This document shows, piece after piece, positions 12,801 through 25,658 of a stretch of DNA of 64,000 bases (position 1 is its first letter; each line of letters opens with the position of its first letter). This stretch comes from Piper betle. Its lineage: Eukaryota; Streptophyta; Magnoliopsida; Piperales; Piperaceae. Below the pieces are notes generated by a model that saw only the letters and a list, made by a program, of their open reading frames with translations, did no database searches and had not been told where the DNA came from. The position numbers and the translations under genes are program-made. Location of the stretch: assembly GCA_033002965.1 (NCBI GenBank), contig JAURVB010007807.1, forward strand, positions 1 to 64,000, written 5' to 3'.

Positions 12801-14448
12801 CGTGGCAAGAGAGGTCGGAGAAAGAACTTACAATTGCCAGGGTCTATATATGCTATAGATACAAGAAATCCAGGACCCAAATATGAGAAGAAATTCTTCC
12901 AACTTTTTTCTACACAAGTGAAACTGTCAAAGCTTAAGTCCACCTACCAGTGATGAATAAAAGGTTTTTGCATAGAAGGTCTCAGAGTCAGAGATACAAA
13001 AAATGCTGAAATAAAATCTTAATTCATCATCACAGACTCGGCATATAATATATATTACTCTAGCAGATGCCTGACGAGAGAAGGCAACTACAACAACCTC
13101 AACTTCTACGCAAAGTAACAACTGAAAAACTTGCCACAACAACTGAGAAATGAGGTTAGAAAAAAAAACTAAGAAATGACTGATCACACTCTTGTACACA
13201 TGTGTTTATGTTTACCAAGGAACTCAAAAAACTTGTGTAGATACTGCTATGAGTTATTCGAAGTTGTTTCACAAAGCTGATCTGATCCCAAATATATAGC
13301 TAGGTTGTTGCATCACCTTGATATTTGCATGTATATAATTAACTAGTTAATTAATTTCTTGCACACATATTCATATAGTTGTTTTCTGCTTTTAACATAT
13401 ATAGTCCAATACAAGAGAATCAAATGTTTACACGTCATGTGCATCAAATCCAGGCTTTATTTAAATCTTCTTTCCAATGTGGAAGCTGCAGCCTCTTTAG
13501 CCGGGGTTGGCTTTGTTTTGTTGAAGTCTGTTATTAAATGGAGGATATGGCAAGTAGGAGAAATAAGTGTTTCACAAAAGAACTACCATAAATACTTTGA
13601 CAAACGGGATTTAAAAATTCAACAAGCTTTTAATCGAGTCTACTATGAAAGGAGGGTGTAATAAGAGATCTTTTGACTGAAAGCATAAAAATTTGCAAAG
13701 AACACTCGGATGGGGGACATGTTCAAATCTGTACGATGCCAAAGGTTTAAACCATCTTTAAGTACCCTGCACTAAATACATCTTTGAGAAACTTGAGCCA
13801 AGCGAACCAGAAGAAGAGCTCATGTGATTCAAGCTTACACCCGCCAACCACTCCCCCCAAGGAGCCAAGCTCATCGTTGTAACTCTTAAAAGCCCATTTC
13901 CTAACAAATTATTTTGTGCTCACCATTGCTTCGCCAAAGTTTGAAGCTGAACTTCACCATCTTAAATCTCTGACCAACCAAAGTCATTATTAATTTCCAT
14001 AAAAAAACTAAGCCGCACTCGTTATTTCTACCAACAATCCCAGTCAACCCAACCATTTAATGGTGATGCAACTAAAGTAGAGTTCCAATTGAGAAAACCA
14101 TTTTCTTTGACACAAAAAGTTGAAAGATATTTTCGCTTCTTCTAAACCTGTTTTTTTACTAGAATCCATACAAATATTTGTATCAGTTATTAGTTAGAAT
14201 TGCCGGTGATTAGTATAGAACACTATTTATGAGACCAAATTAAATAAAGTTAAAAAAAAACTCTCTTTTACAAAATAAAAAATAGAGCTCCAAGAGGTAG
14301 ACGAATCGAAGGGCAGAAATATACTCACATCTGGTATAACAATCTGATCGGTATCAACAGCATCGATCAGAGGCATATTCGACTGGGTTCGGTTCCCATT
14401 ACCCATAATAAACTGTCCATGACGAGATGCAGATCCAGCGGATGCCAT
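9841..14448 (-). CDS. NRAMP: NRAMP-family divalent metal transporter (NRAMP1/6 type), one base out of frame at exon 2
   Basis: This is a proton-coupled Mn/Fe transporter with about 12 membrane helices. Thirteen coding exons, in transcript order: 14448-14329, 12909-12832, 12751-12711, 12611-12533, 12385-12281, 11906-11797, 11706-11525, 11414-11345, 11173-11000, 10906-10802, 10659-10528, 10419-10324, 10179-9841. The product is about 543 residues. Key features are the metal-binding DPGN of TM1 (63-66), MPHN of TM6 (238-241) and the transport signature [19 protein letters not shown] (from 339). The start [13 protein letters not shown] fits the family. Exon 2 is 78 nt, but phase demands 79: after tag it reads six A then GTTGG, where seven would give the expected KKSWKNF. 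Alternatively an upstream acceptor (…ggtag|GTGGAC, near 12948) would keep the frame and add 13 residues. All other exons join cleanly with GT-AG introns. Confidence 0.92.
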
Positions 14449-17400
14449 CCTCTACTGCTTGTTTAGCAATTACTCTGCCCAAGAAGAAACTAACAAGTGA
14501 GAACAGGTGAAAAGTGAACTTTTGATTAGAAACTGTTGTGGAAGATTGAAGGCTGAGATTGGGAAGATGACAGACTTCTCATCTACTAGCTCCACTGATA
14601 TAAATAACAATGAATTTTTATAAAAAAATATATTAATGGAATGTAACAAGTGGCGTCTCTCTAGCTTTAGAGCTTAACGATACGCTTCAAAAGGTTTTCT
14701 ATCTAGAGAGAGTGTGCATGTGATAATGTATATTAGGGAAAGTACATATGCACAATTGATAACCCATCCACAAGGTATTCTTCTCCTCAGGAAAACGCAG
14801 AAAAAATTGCAAGGGAAGTATTGAAGCGACGAGGCATGCCCCATGATCACGCCTTCCTCTTGGAGGAATGTCTTAAACGATGATATTACATACATGTGGA
14901 CTCGAAAATATTCCAATTGCTAGGATTACAGTGTTCAAAAGATAAATAGCAAGGCAAAAGATCCTGACACAATGGATGATGATGTTCAGAATTGAAGATA
15001 CGACTGGGAATGTTCATAAATTACTTGTAACACACAAACCTCGAAGGCATGACGATGGCCAAGAAAGAATACGGCTACCTAGTACATATGATTTGGTACA
15101 TGGGTGGATATATAATACGGCCAAAGAAATAAAGAAGAAGTGGAATAGGCACCGGATAATTGAATCGAGAAGAAGCCCGAGTCGGCCAGAATTAAATTCG
15201 GGTTGACGTTGAGCTTGGGAGGAAGATGTTTGCCAGCCAATGCTCCCTGCAGCAGGAAGAAGATGGAATGCCACCGTGATTAGCAAAAGCTCTTTGCAGA
15301 AGCTTCTTATAGATTATTATTGTATATATATTGGGTGTGACAGACCTGGCGCTCGCGGGAAAGCGAAAGTCGGAATTCCTAGCAAGTCCCCAATGAACAA
15401 GATGCCCCCCACCACCTTTTAATTTTTAATTTCGAACATGATTTGTAGAGGACCATCACGATGAGCCATTACATGATGAGAGGGCTCAGAGGGGGATAAA
15501 TGTTGACGAAAGCTTTTGTTTCTGTGACTCTGTTCATGTCCCGATGATGATGTTGCTCCATCACCCATCAGTCATCTCATGCAACCTTGCATGGCTAATA
15601 TTATGGACTGGTCGACGGTTAGAAATATGTATATTATGATATGCATTAATTAATTATCGATCATATCTATCTATCTATTGATATATATATATAGAATGAT
15701 GAGCCAACTGCTTTAGATGGTCAATCTGCCCATCCATCCATCCATCCATTCATTTCCAGATCGATCGATCATATGATCATGACTTAGTAGTTGCTTACGA
15801 CTCTGTCCCTCGTGCAGTTGCAACTGCCGCTCTTTTTCTCCCTACCATCCAATCCATGATGCACTTGGAGTCTCGCTGGCGCTTCCTTCTATTTAGTAAC
15901 CTTTATTTCTTCTGTTACGTCTTGCCCCCTTGACTTTGAGGATGCCATTACCGTCCATTGGAGAGATTTGTTTGGAGTGAAATATCTGGAAAGATGATCC
16001 TACAACGTCCTTCACTAAAAATAATTATATACATATACATTAACAATTAGGATCAATATTCTTTATATATGGATATACACATACACACATTATCCATTAT
16101 TAATCAAATTAAAATTTAGCGGTTCTCTTCTTAAATATTTAATAGACTTTCACTATCAAGAGTCTTTCATTTCACCAATAACCTTCTCAGATTGGCAGAA
16201 CGCCCCGCGATTAAAACTTGAAATTAAGGTGAATGGGAAGCAGGAGGAGAAAGAGCGATGGTTATCAAATTAAACAATACGTAGCATTTGATAGGTTTCC
16301 ATACTCCAGCCAATATATAGGCAACACCTTGCAATCAATATTCTCGCTTCTAAATAAAACATTGTTTGATCGTTTGATTTTAAAAATATAAAAGCAATAA
16401 TCAATCCATCGAGACAAACTTTCGGCTGGTAATTTAAGAAAGGCCTTTTGTAGTATTTCTCCTTCTTTAACTAGTGAACGGTTATTGTCAATTTGATGCA
16501 CAAATTAATTATCATTTCCTAATCATAGATATATATATATATATTGCCGATTTGTTATTATCTCAACTGTCCACTACTATATCAATATGCATAAGCCTGT
16601 TGCAAATTGTGATGCCGAACATAGCTCTTTGCAACAAAAATGAAAAGAAAACTGGAGAGAGAGGAGAATCGAGCATCCTGGGGAAGATAATATTATGCAA
16701 ACCAGTGTATGGCTCTAGAAAACTTAGGGTAGGGGAGCATTTCAAAAGTTCTGAAAGTAGAGATTAGATTTATTCTTCGTGTGTTCAAATTTATAACGCA
16801 GAGAATGCGAAGATGGTGGAATGCTTGTGCATGGTGGTGGGTGGATGTTTCGCTATAACAAAAAAAAAAGTCCCGAAAGGATCATATATGGGGGAAAGCA
16901 ATGCGGCCTTTGTAAACGGCAAAGAATTATGAAAGCAGGTGCGAACTATATTATTTGGAAAGAACTGTACATGAGTTTGTGCTTAGGTAAATAAGAAAGT
17001 TTAGAAAGCAATTAGTAAACCGTGTCTGAACTCGTGTTATAAACCCCAGGGATAGTCGATGGAAGGGAGTTCATGAAGTGGAAAGGAAGAAAGAAAAACA
17101 GATGATAGTCTGGAAAGTAGTACTAGTGCAGATTCGCAGTTGGAAAAGGGGGACCTGTGTCATATATAATCTTTCACGCATCGATCGCTACCGTCTCATG
17201 ATGAGTCAGTTCATTATACATGATAATAAAGAGATCATTTTGTCTCATTCATGTGAATTGGGGGCGAATCCACATCTGTCTGTGGCTGGATGAAAATTAA
17301 TTAGATGCGAAGGCATGCAGTAGGGGAGGCGCACCTTGGATGGTTCGTGTGCTCTCCTCGACGTTGTCAAATATGACCTAAATAAAGGCTTCACCGGTCC

Positions 17401-19080
17401 CTCGCTCTTGTGGGGCTTGCAGATTAAAGAGGACAGCCTCATTCCAAGCCATTACTAATTTTCTATTCTATGTTTCTCTCTTTTATTTTTTGCGAGGACT
17501 GATCTAGTGCTTATGCACAAGTATTATTAAGTGGACTGAGTAGAATGGTTGCATTTTTTGATGACGAAGAAGAATCACGCTCTCCCAGGGATGAAGTAGT
17601 CTTTGGCCTTCCAGCTGGTCGATCTTGTAACATTCTCCTCCATTGTTTCCATTTCGCCGGCATTTAACATTTCCGCATCGTCGGATCAAGACATGCAGGG
17701 TCGGCCGGTGCTTTATAATCTCTTGTGTACAGAGCATACCAATCTTGAGAGACCTACAACACCAGCAGCCTCCATATTAATAGAGTCACCCGCGGGTCCT
17801 CTCTCTATGATTCATACATACACCCTTGTAACTTTGTTGGTGGTCGCGCGCAGTTACACCAGGAGATGTACTCCCGAGTGGTACATACGTAAACGGGCAA
17901 TTGTGGTTTTCACATATTTAAATTACACGTGTTATGATCTCAATTTTAAGATTCACACAGTAAAAATCTAAAACAGCTGGCCAACACTGAGATTTTCACT
18001 GCATGGATCATAGAGTGTGGGAGGGGGACATGCATGGCATTATTACTCTTCCCTCTGATTTCTGAAGAAGGAAATATTCTGGAGGATCAATATATGTGGA
18101 AGTCTTCATTGCATCTTCCGCTTGTGATCTCCACAAGAAAAGTTCTCTACACCTTTACATATATGGATGGATCAACATCTGGGCCTGAATATAGAAGGGG
18201 CAGTCAAGATCAGAAGCCTATCTCGCGCCCTCTGTTTCGGCCCATCTATACCTTCTTTTTCAGAAATTTATTTTTTTAAAAAAAAGTCCAAGCGCACGCA
18301 TTCTTGTTTTTTGAAATGAAATGATTATTTTTTTATTATTATATAATATAATGTTTTTAAATTTTTTGAAATAAAAAAAGAAAGACAACGATGAAGGGAT
18401 GGGAGTTGGTAAGGACTGCGCCTGTCCCAGCACTACCACCCGTGGGCGTGGTGCTGGGCTAGTGGGATATAGGAACCCAAGTTACCAAATCCATCCGTGA
18501 GGAATGTACTGGAGTTGATCCTATTAGACCAAAGGTGAGAATTCAACCCTTGTTTTTTATGTTCTTATAATCACTAGCCTAGAGATTGATCAGATAGGGT
18601 ACAGTTGTAAGCGTAATTAGCGATAGATTGTCGGGTCCTCACTTTTATGGGGCATCAACTAACTAATTTATAACCAGCGACACGTCTATGTTTGCTCAAG
18701 AAATTTATGTAGTTGACATGTTTTATATTGTCGGTTAGTTAGAAGTTTGGGTGAATCAATGACTTTGCTTGTCGCTCTTTGATGATTATTTTGCTTAAAA
18801 AATAAAAAAACTTTGCTTGTCGAAAGCACATGCACGCCTTAGTTTCGTTGTCAGGCCCTGAGTTGTATGCATGCTTTCAGAACCACTGGTGACCCTTTTA
18901 TTCACTAGAGTAGTGTACAATTCAGGGGCACCTTGCACCTGATGCCAGTATCAATTCCCTACTACGCAGCTTTAACTTTTGGAAACCGCGCCTCTATAGT
19001 ATAAATTCATATAATTTTCTCAATAAATAGTTTTCATCATCTTCTTGTTCTTATCAATGTTATAAGCTCCATTTGCTTCA
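14449..19080. other. Gene-free stretch upstream of NRAMP
   Basis: This is AT-rich DNA presumed to include the NRAMP promoter and 5' UTR nearest 14449. Microsatellites lie at 15664-15694 (TATC/TA) and 15731-15753 (CATC). Small open frames (for example 15014-15286 on -, 17504-17737 on -, 17603-17971 on +) show no domain or signature that I recognise. Confidence 0.5.
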
Positions 19081-19085
19081 CGAGT

Positions 19086-19168
19086 ATCAGCTGGAACCTG
19101 CTGTAGGGGCAGCTATGCTTGCCTGGAACAGTGTTGTGACAAAAGAGGGAGCTGATCTCAAAAGCTGA
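19086..19168 (+). pseudogene. Possible orphan C-terminal exon (kinase/ATPase-like wording)
   Basis: After a pyrimidine-rich stretch ending cacgag, the plus strand reads YQLEPAVGAAMLAWNSVV then TKEGADLKS and TGA. The EPAVGAA.LAWN wording resembles the C-terminus of sugar-kinase or BadF-type ATPase proteins, but no catalytic part was found upstream, so it would be a relic. The identification rests on one short peptide and could be chance. Confidence 0.25.
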
Positions 19169-20381
19169 TGAAAACTTCTCAACAAATTGTACACTGTAGG
19201 AGGATAGACACATTGAATGATGAACAACGGAGAGAAGAAGCACAGCGTTTGGCGGAATTCGTGGCCATTTTTCATTGTAATCCACTTGTGGAGTGTACCA
19301 TACATTTCAAATTGGTCATCATTGGTTGTTGAATATTCTTTTGACTTCGAGGCCGTGTCTTGATTTGGTCTCACGCATATTGATATCACAGAAGAGGCAT
19401 TCCGACTCTATATTCATGTATACTTCAGACATTTTCCTGGATATCGATCATTCAAAATTATTAGACTGCTGAAAAAGCTACTACGTTGTAAGACCCAAAC
19501 TCATTACACGCTCAGCACCATATTTTGTACTCTCCCTTCTGCTCCGAGCTGTTACGCTAAATAAAAGCAAGTCCCGGGAAATGTGATTCTCTACAATGCT
19601 GTTGTTTCTTTCATAACAATCACACAAAAATGTCATACTCGCAAAGTCAATTTTCGGAGCCGTCTTTATCGTGTCAAACTCTTTCGGTGACCAATTTTTC
19701 CAGACTTAACTCTTGCATAATGAACTCACGCTTCTCTTCGGTTTGACACTCTTCGTTATGTTATGAAACCTTCTTTTAGCAAGTGCTTTTGATGAGCAGC
19801 GTCTGCACAACAGGTAGCCTTCATTGAAGGCTAGGCCGGCCGCATTCATTTAGTAATGCTTCATCGCCTAAACACCTGTGGCTCTTCTGCTCTTGCAAAC
19901 CTAAACTTCAGAATGTATCTCCTTTTGAAGTGTTTCAAGTAGCCGAGGGAAATAGCATTAAAAAAAAGAAAAGAAAAGAGAAACGAAAGTTGTTCTTCCC
20001 TCGGAAAACATCATTAGACACGGTCTCAAAATCCTAGAACATGTAAGAAAATATCATGAGCATGTTAAGGCTAAATTTTGATGTAATCACAAAGCATGTT
20101 ACCCCCTTTTAACTTCATAATACGTCCACCAAGTCTGTGCCACTGGTTCCTCTCCTAATTCCTTGTGTTTCAACTAACTGGAGCTAAAAGTTGCCTTGCA
20201 GACTGGGGCCGCATTTCCCTAAAACAACCTGCCGGCAATTATCACCATTTTACACAGCCCCAAGGGCTTGATTCTATACCTCTGCACTACTTACAATACC
20301 TACTGTCAATGCCGTTTCATATTTAACCCCTTTTTTGTTCACTCTAGGAGATGATGGATGATCTCAAATCTACATGCTTCT
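19169..20381. other. Intergenic and 3' flank of the J-protein gene
   Basis: AT-rich DNA without a recognisable gene. The part next to 20381 should hold the 3' UTR of the minus-strand J-protein gene. Confidence 0.45.
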
Positions 20382-23300
20382 TCATGGTGTTCTTTGCCCT
20401 TGTTTCTTGCCAACTTTGTGATGAAAATGTAATTTAAACGGGCTCCAACTCTTTCGACGTTTGGACATTGTTTCAGAGAACACTCCAGACGCCCATGCCT
20501 GTTGAAGCCATAAATCGAATTCCTCATCATCCTCAGCCATCACAGCGTCCAGATCCCATGGAAACTTGCTGCTTCCATTGGATTTCTGTGCTGTGCTGTC
20601 CAATCCAACCATAATCACATGAAAGCTTGGTCTGTGCGTGTTAGGTCCACAGTACATTTCCTGCAAGAGCATTCCACATCAAACAAAAAAATAGAACCAA
20701 ATGGTGAGTCACCCTCCGAAAAAAGAAAGTGGTGAATTATGGGTATGAAGATCTCTTGAAATCAAAATATTATATGAAACAAAGCACAAACTTCTGGTTT
20801 TACGAACTATTGAGAAATTCAAATCATGAAAATTAGAGGAAATTAATTAACTTTTTAACCAAACGATATTTCACTCATCAAACAGCAACACACACCACTT
20901 GGATATAAATCATGAAAAAGTTGGCTAACCTCCACAAGTTTAGATGTAAACAATACTTGCAGTGCAGTCAACATGTAAATAAATGCAACATTACAAAATG
21001 ATATTTAATCATTACCAAGTTACAAGGGAAAAAATAGAACCAACCTGACAAATGGCCCACTCTGACACATCAAAAATCTTGCTTTCAGCACAGACAAAAG
21101 CACGTGGTATTTCAACCTGAATGGCGCGAAAGATATTAGCAATCTAAGATACTTAGTTTCTAAGTGATGAAAAAGTCATTACGAGGTCAAGTCCAAGGAA
21201 CATAAACTGTTTCTAAATGAATTGACACAAGGGAATGTTTCACTATTGAATTTTGGAAATAAAAAGCTACACTTCAATCCTTAGAAACTAAAAAAGCAAC
21301 AATGAAAACAGTAGAAAAAACTGGTTAATGTAGAAAGCGTACCATCAGAGGAGATGAAAAGGATGCCGAGCACCCATATTCAACCCACCCATCTCCATCC
21401 TTAGCAGGATGGTATTGGCAGCAATCCTGAATTTAAAGAACAAATACTCATAAGAGGCTACACTTCAATCCTGAATTTGAATCTTAGACCAAAAACCTTG
21501 AATTAGCTACTATTCATTAGAGGCTCCACCAAATACTATGAAATGAATACTAGATAGAAAAATGTTAATTAGGTTTGTGCAAACTGCAAACTAAGAAAGA
21601 AGCTCACCCGGCACCACCTTGCATTGGATTTACTTCTGTTAGTGCAAACCCAAATATGCGCATTGCCGCATTTGGTGCATTCTATATGCCTGGATTCCTC
21701 TGAATGATAGCCCATCCCATCCTGATGGTTACGAAATTTCAAATAAGGAGCCACAACATTATACTTGACTGAAAGACAGGACTCAGCTAGGCACTAAAAT
21801 AATGAAGATCATTAATAAGACTTGGAATATTAAATAATAGGCTCAGGAAAAAAAAAACCTTACATTTTGATAGACTTTGCAAGGCTTTTGACTCACACTC
21901 ATAAGCTCTTCCCTTCTTAATTGATCATCATAAATTTTCTTCTTCTCTAAATCAGAAAGAATCTGAAAATCAAATTATAGTCTAAGTAACTATGATGAAA
22001 ATTAGAGAAAATTTGCAAGACAATCAACAACAGTCCCTTAAAGGAACGAGAACCGATAGTGGCAAGAAAAACTTCACCTCGTAAGCACATTGCAATTTTT
22101 TAAATGATTCACTAGCCAATGGGCTTCCCATGTTTTTGTCCGGATGTACCAGCACAGCCTACAAATATAGTCCTGAGGATAAAGGGTACCGATACAAGAT
22201 GTACAGAGTATGATCAAATGATAGGAATGAGCAAACCTTCTTTCGGTATTCCTTCTTAAGTGCACCAACTTCTATATGCTTATGACGAGGAAAACCTAGT
22301 GCTTCATAATGATCAGAGCTATTTAATATTCTCTTCATCTCATCTAGGGGATAAGATCCAATTTTGACATTACTACTTGCGGAAGTGGCTGGTTTAACAT
22401 TCACATTACTTGAGCTAGAATTTCTTCCAGATGATTTGTTCGAAGAAAATTTTTCAGGCTCACTAGCATGAGAGAAACCTTCGGCATCACCTGAATAGTC
22501 TTCAAAATTCGGTTTTGATTCCTTTTCGTCATCGACATGAGGACTGGCTTCTGCAGTTTGGCAGACTTGAAACAAGTAGCTCAAGAAATCGTTTGATAGG
22601 AATGCCAAGTTTAATGATAGAAAAACTCCATGCCAGCCAAGACGAACTTTCACAAGATACAGAGCGTAGAGAGTAGTCATAAAAATCACCATTCGCGCAT
22701 TATTTAAAAAAAACAAATATCCTGCAAAGATGAAGAAGGATTCACAGTCAAAGTCGGGCATGGGCAAGCTACGCAACCACTGCAAGCATGGAATATGAAG
22801 GGGGTGCTTTCATTACCTCCGACCATGATCATCACTGCTGTGATCCACAAGTTTCCATACAGCCACACAACCAAAATCCCAAACAGGCCAACAATAAAAA
22901 GCCCAGGGTGGTAACCCAAATAATATACGGAAGATCCAGCAGCAGCCTGAAGCAATCAACAGATTTTCCAACCAAATTAGCCGTACACTGACAAGCATAA
23001 CAACCAAGAATGTCAAGCAACCAAAAGAAAAAAACAAACAAGGAATCGTTCAATTCCATGAAAAATGCATGAATGGCTTGTTTTTAAGCATCATCACATC
23101 CCATTCGGATCAATTAGAATAAGGCAAAAGGAAGGAAGGAAGGAAGGAAGGAAGGATCATCAACGCCGTTTGTTTAAACTAAACAAAAACAAAACACAAA
23201 GCATGTTAGTAAGAAGGAGAGAGGGGATAGCATACCAGAATAAGGAGGAGGCAAACAAGGGAAGACAAAGACGCGGAACTGAGAAAGGAACTCCACAGCG

Positions 23301-23542
23301 CGACAAACAAAGCGGCCGGACCAAGGCGGAGGAGGGATGCGGAACCATTGACAATGGAAGCCTTCCACCGCAAAAGAAGGACGAGGAGGAAGTTGCCGGA
23401 GCTGAGGCACCATCGGGAGAAGAGGGGCCAGTGGCGATCCGGAGTAAGCGGCGATTCGGGTCGCCGCCCGGTTGGGGAGGAAGAGGTACTTGCGGGACTG
23501 CACCCACTTCCACCCTTGCCTGAACAGACGGATGTGCTCCAT
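20382..23542 (-). CDS. Membrane J-domain co-chaperone with Jiv90 domain (DNAJC14-like), frame break in exon 1
   Basis: This is a DnaJ-type Hsp70 co-chaperone expected in the ER membrane. Nine exons in transcript order: 23542-23236, 22946-22817, 22721-22237, 22158-22078, 21962-21864, 21721-21608, 21429-21343, 21116-21045, 20660-20382. The product is about 550 residues. The start MEHIRLFRQGWKWVQSRK matches the family. Several hydrophobic helices follow (about 70-190), then a Ser-rich linker and a J domain (about 271-340) with HPD at about 312-314. A Jiv90-type zinc module has CTKCGNAHIWVCT, ARWCRDCCCQYHPAKDGDGW and FDVSEWAICQ. The tail KRRKSWSPFKL is conserved. Exon 1 is 307 nt although both ends need a multiple of three. 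The opening frame gives MEHIRLF..., but the membrane part (DRHWPLFSRW, RLGPAALFVALWSSF) is one frame over, so a base is inserted (or two lost) between about 23410 and 23480. The other exons are clean. Confidence 0.9.
23127..23156. repeat. (GGAA)n microsatellite in intron 1 of the J-protein gene
   Basis: About six to seven perfect GGAA units lie between J-protein exons 1 and 2. The repeat is purine-rich on the plus strand. Confidence 0.9.
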
Positions 23543-25658
23543 CACCACATCATTCCCTTGGCTTCAAAAGCTTTTTTTTCATCAAATAAAACAAAACGAG
23601 AGGAGGAGAAACCATCCAACCGAGATAATGCTGTAACATGTGACATGACCATTTTAATAAGTAAGTTATACAATATGCTGCTCTCAGAGATGCCAAGGAA
23701 TGCGGGAATCCGGCAACAATTATGCTGGGGGAGGGGCAACTGTGTCTTACTTGATACAGAAGCTTCGGTCGGAGATGGATGGATAAAAAATAAATAAAAA
23801 AAGCGAAAGTGAGAGTCTTAAATGGGGAAGGGGAAGGGGAAGAAGAGAAAGAAGAAGAAGAAGAAGAAGGCACCAAATTTGGCTCACCTTCCCGTATGCC
23901 CGACTCCGGCGAAGAGGGAAGGGAGGCTGAATACTGTCAACTCACCCTCCTGCCTCCTCCCGACTGCATTACCTCTTACCTATAAAAGTCGATAGTACGG
24001 CTAGATACAACCATCTGGAAGTAATGGTAGACGTAGTAGTAATAGTAGTATAAACTATAAAGTATGAAGAAGAAGAGTGGAGGAAAGAAATGAGCGAGCG
24101 GATTGTGTTCCGTTCTGTCCGAAGCAGATAACATGCGGGTTGGCTTCTTCCTGGAATGAATGAATTTAAATGATATAATGAGAGAGGCGTGGGCATGGAT
24201 GACCATCTGTCTCCCACCCTCTCTTCCTCAAATCGCTCCTCTCGCTCTCTCTTCATTTATTTATTGCTATTACCATAATAATCAAATTATAACCCATTTT
24301 CTTCTCCATCCAGTTATATTTATATTTTGTGTGTGTATATATATATATAATGATTAATATAACTACTATGCAATCACCATAAATTTTAAACGTTTTGGAA
24401 AGAAAGAAAAAACATCCATTTTCGACGAGATCGATTGGTGGCAAGGAGGAATTCAGGTGGAGTTGAGTATTATATCCCCATTCAATTCAGGCTTACCTAC
24501 ATTTATTCCACTGATCTACACTTACCAATTACCTTAGCTTCCGTCCATGGACGACCAAATCTGAAATAAAAACAGCCCTCCATTCATTGAAATTTGACTC
24601 CTCTCCCCATTGCCCAACATTGGTTTAACACTCTTACCTACTTTGCCTACTTTTTTTTTTTAATGTATGTATATTTTTACAACCTTATGCTGCTGACCAA
24701 TCCGGGGCAATCTTTTTTTAAAAAAATGAAGAAAAAGCTTGAGCGGTACACCACCGCTGCCTACTTGTCCCGTTAGTTGACAAAAATAATATCTTCGTGT
24801 GCTTCAACTCTTTCATCCAAGGATGAAAATTTTGATACCGTAATGTTTGTTGGCCGGGCCGCGGTCTGCGGAAAGGAGCATGCCTCAATCCACTCCTCCT
24901 CCTCAATGAACCCACCATTCTTTCTTGTTAGTAATTAGTATGCTATACATGTAAGATCCCATGGCCTGCCCCTTGCGTTTCGACAGATATATGTAAAAAG
25001 GTGAAATTGTTGGGCAAACGCAATGAGGCTCACCAAAAGAAAAAAATGGCGGTTAACAACCTACTACTGTTGTGGCGTGTAAACTTTAAGAGAATAATTA
25101 ATATTAACGGCAGCGGTTGATACTCTTATATAAGCAAATTTTAATATTAATCATTAAATTATAAAGAAGGTTGGATGATTACGGTATTTTTGCCTATATG
25201 AAAAAATGTACGTTTATATGATTTAAATCTGTAGCCAAATTTAAGCCGTCAATATTTTTATATCAATATCAATTAATACTTACCTTCCTCATTGATAAAG
25301 AATACCACTGTGGAAAATACACTTTATTATGATCAACAAATCTGAATCAACGAAAGCATTCTTTTAAGAAAAACATGTCATCTCTCCTGCTTGCACATTA
25401 AATGGACCATATATTATTAAATAAAATCAATATAGTACACATCTCACGTCTGATTCCTAGCTTGTAATATACACATTTGGCTATTAAAAAATTTGAACTT
25501 TGAACTCTTGTTACCCCACACAAAATTTTACAACAATTCAAATTTCTTCTTTCTCAATTGAATGAAACATTGTATGCTGCACAAGAACAAAAACTGCATT
25601 TGTGCCAGCACACAATCCAAGCGGTAGATGGCGGCATTTCTTCTATTCCTCCTACACT
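23543..25658. other. Intergenic: J-protein promoter side and CPSF30-L 3' flank
   Basis: The part next to 23543 is the promoter/5' UTR side of the J-protein gene and contains a (GAA)n run near 23845-23870. The rest is AT-rich with a (GT)(TA) microsatellite at 24327-24348. No gene was recognised. Confidence 0.5.

Noticed and set aside
17504..17737. Minus-strand 77-codon Cys-containing frame (RRCGNVKCRRNGNNGG)
   Set aside because: No signal peptide or known cysteine spacing; probably chance.
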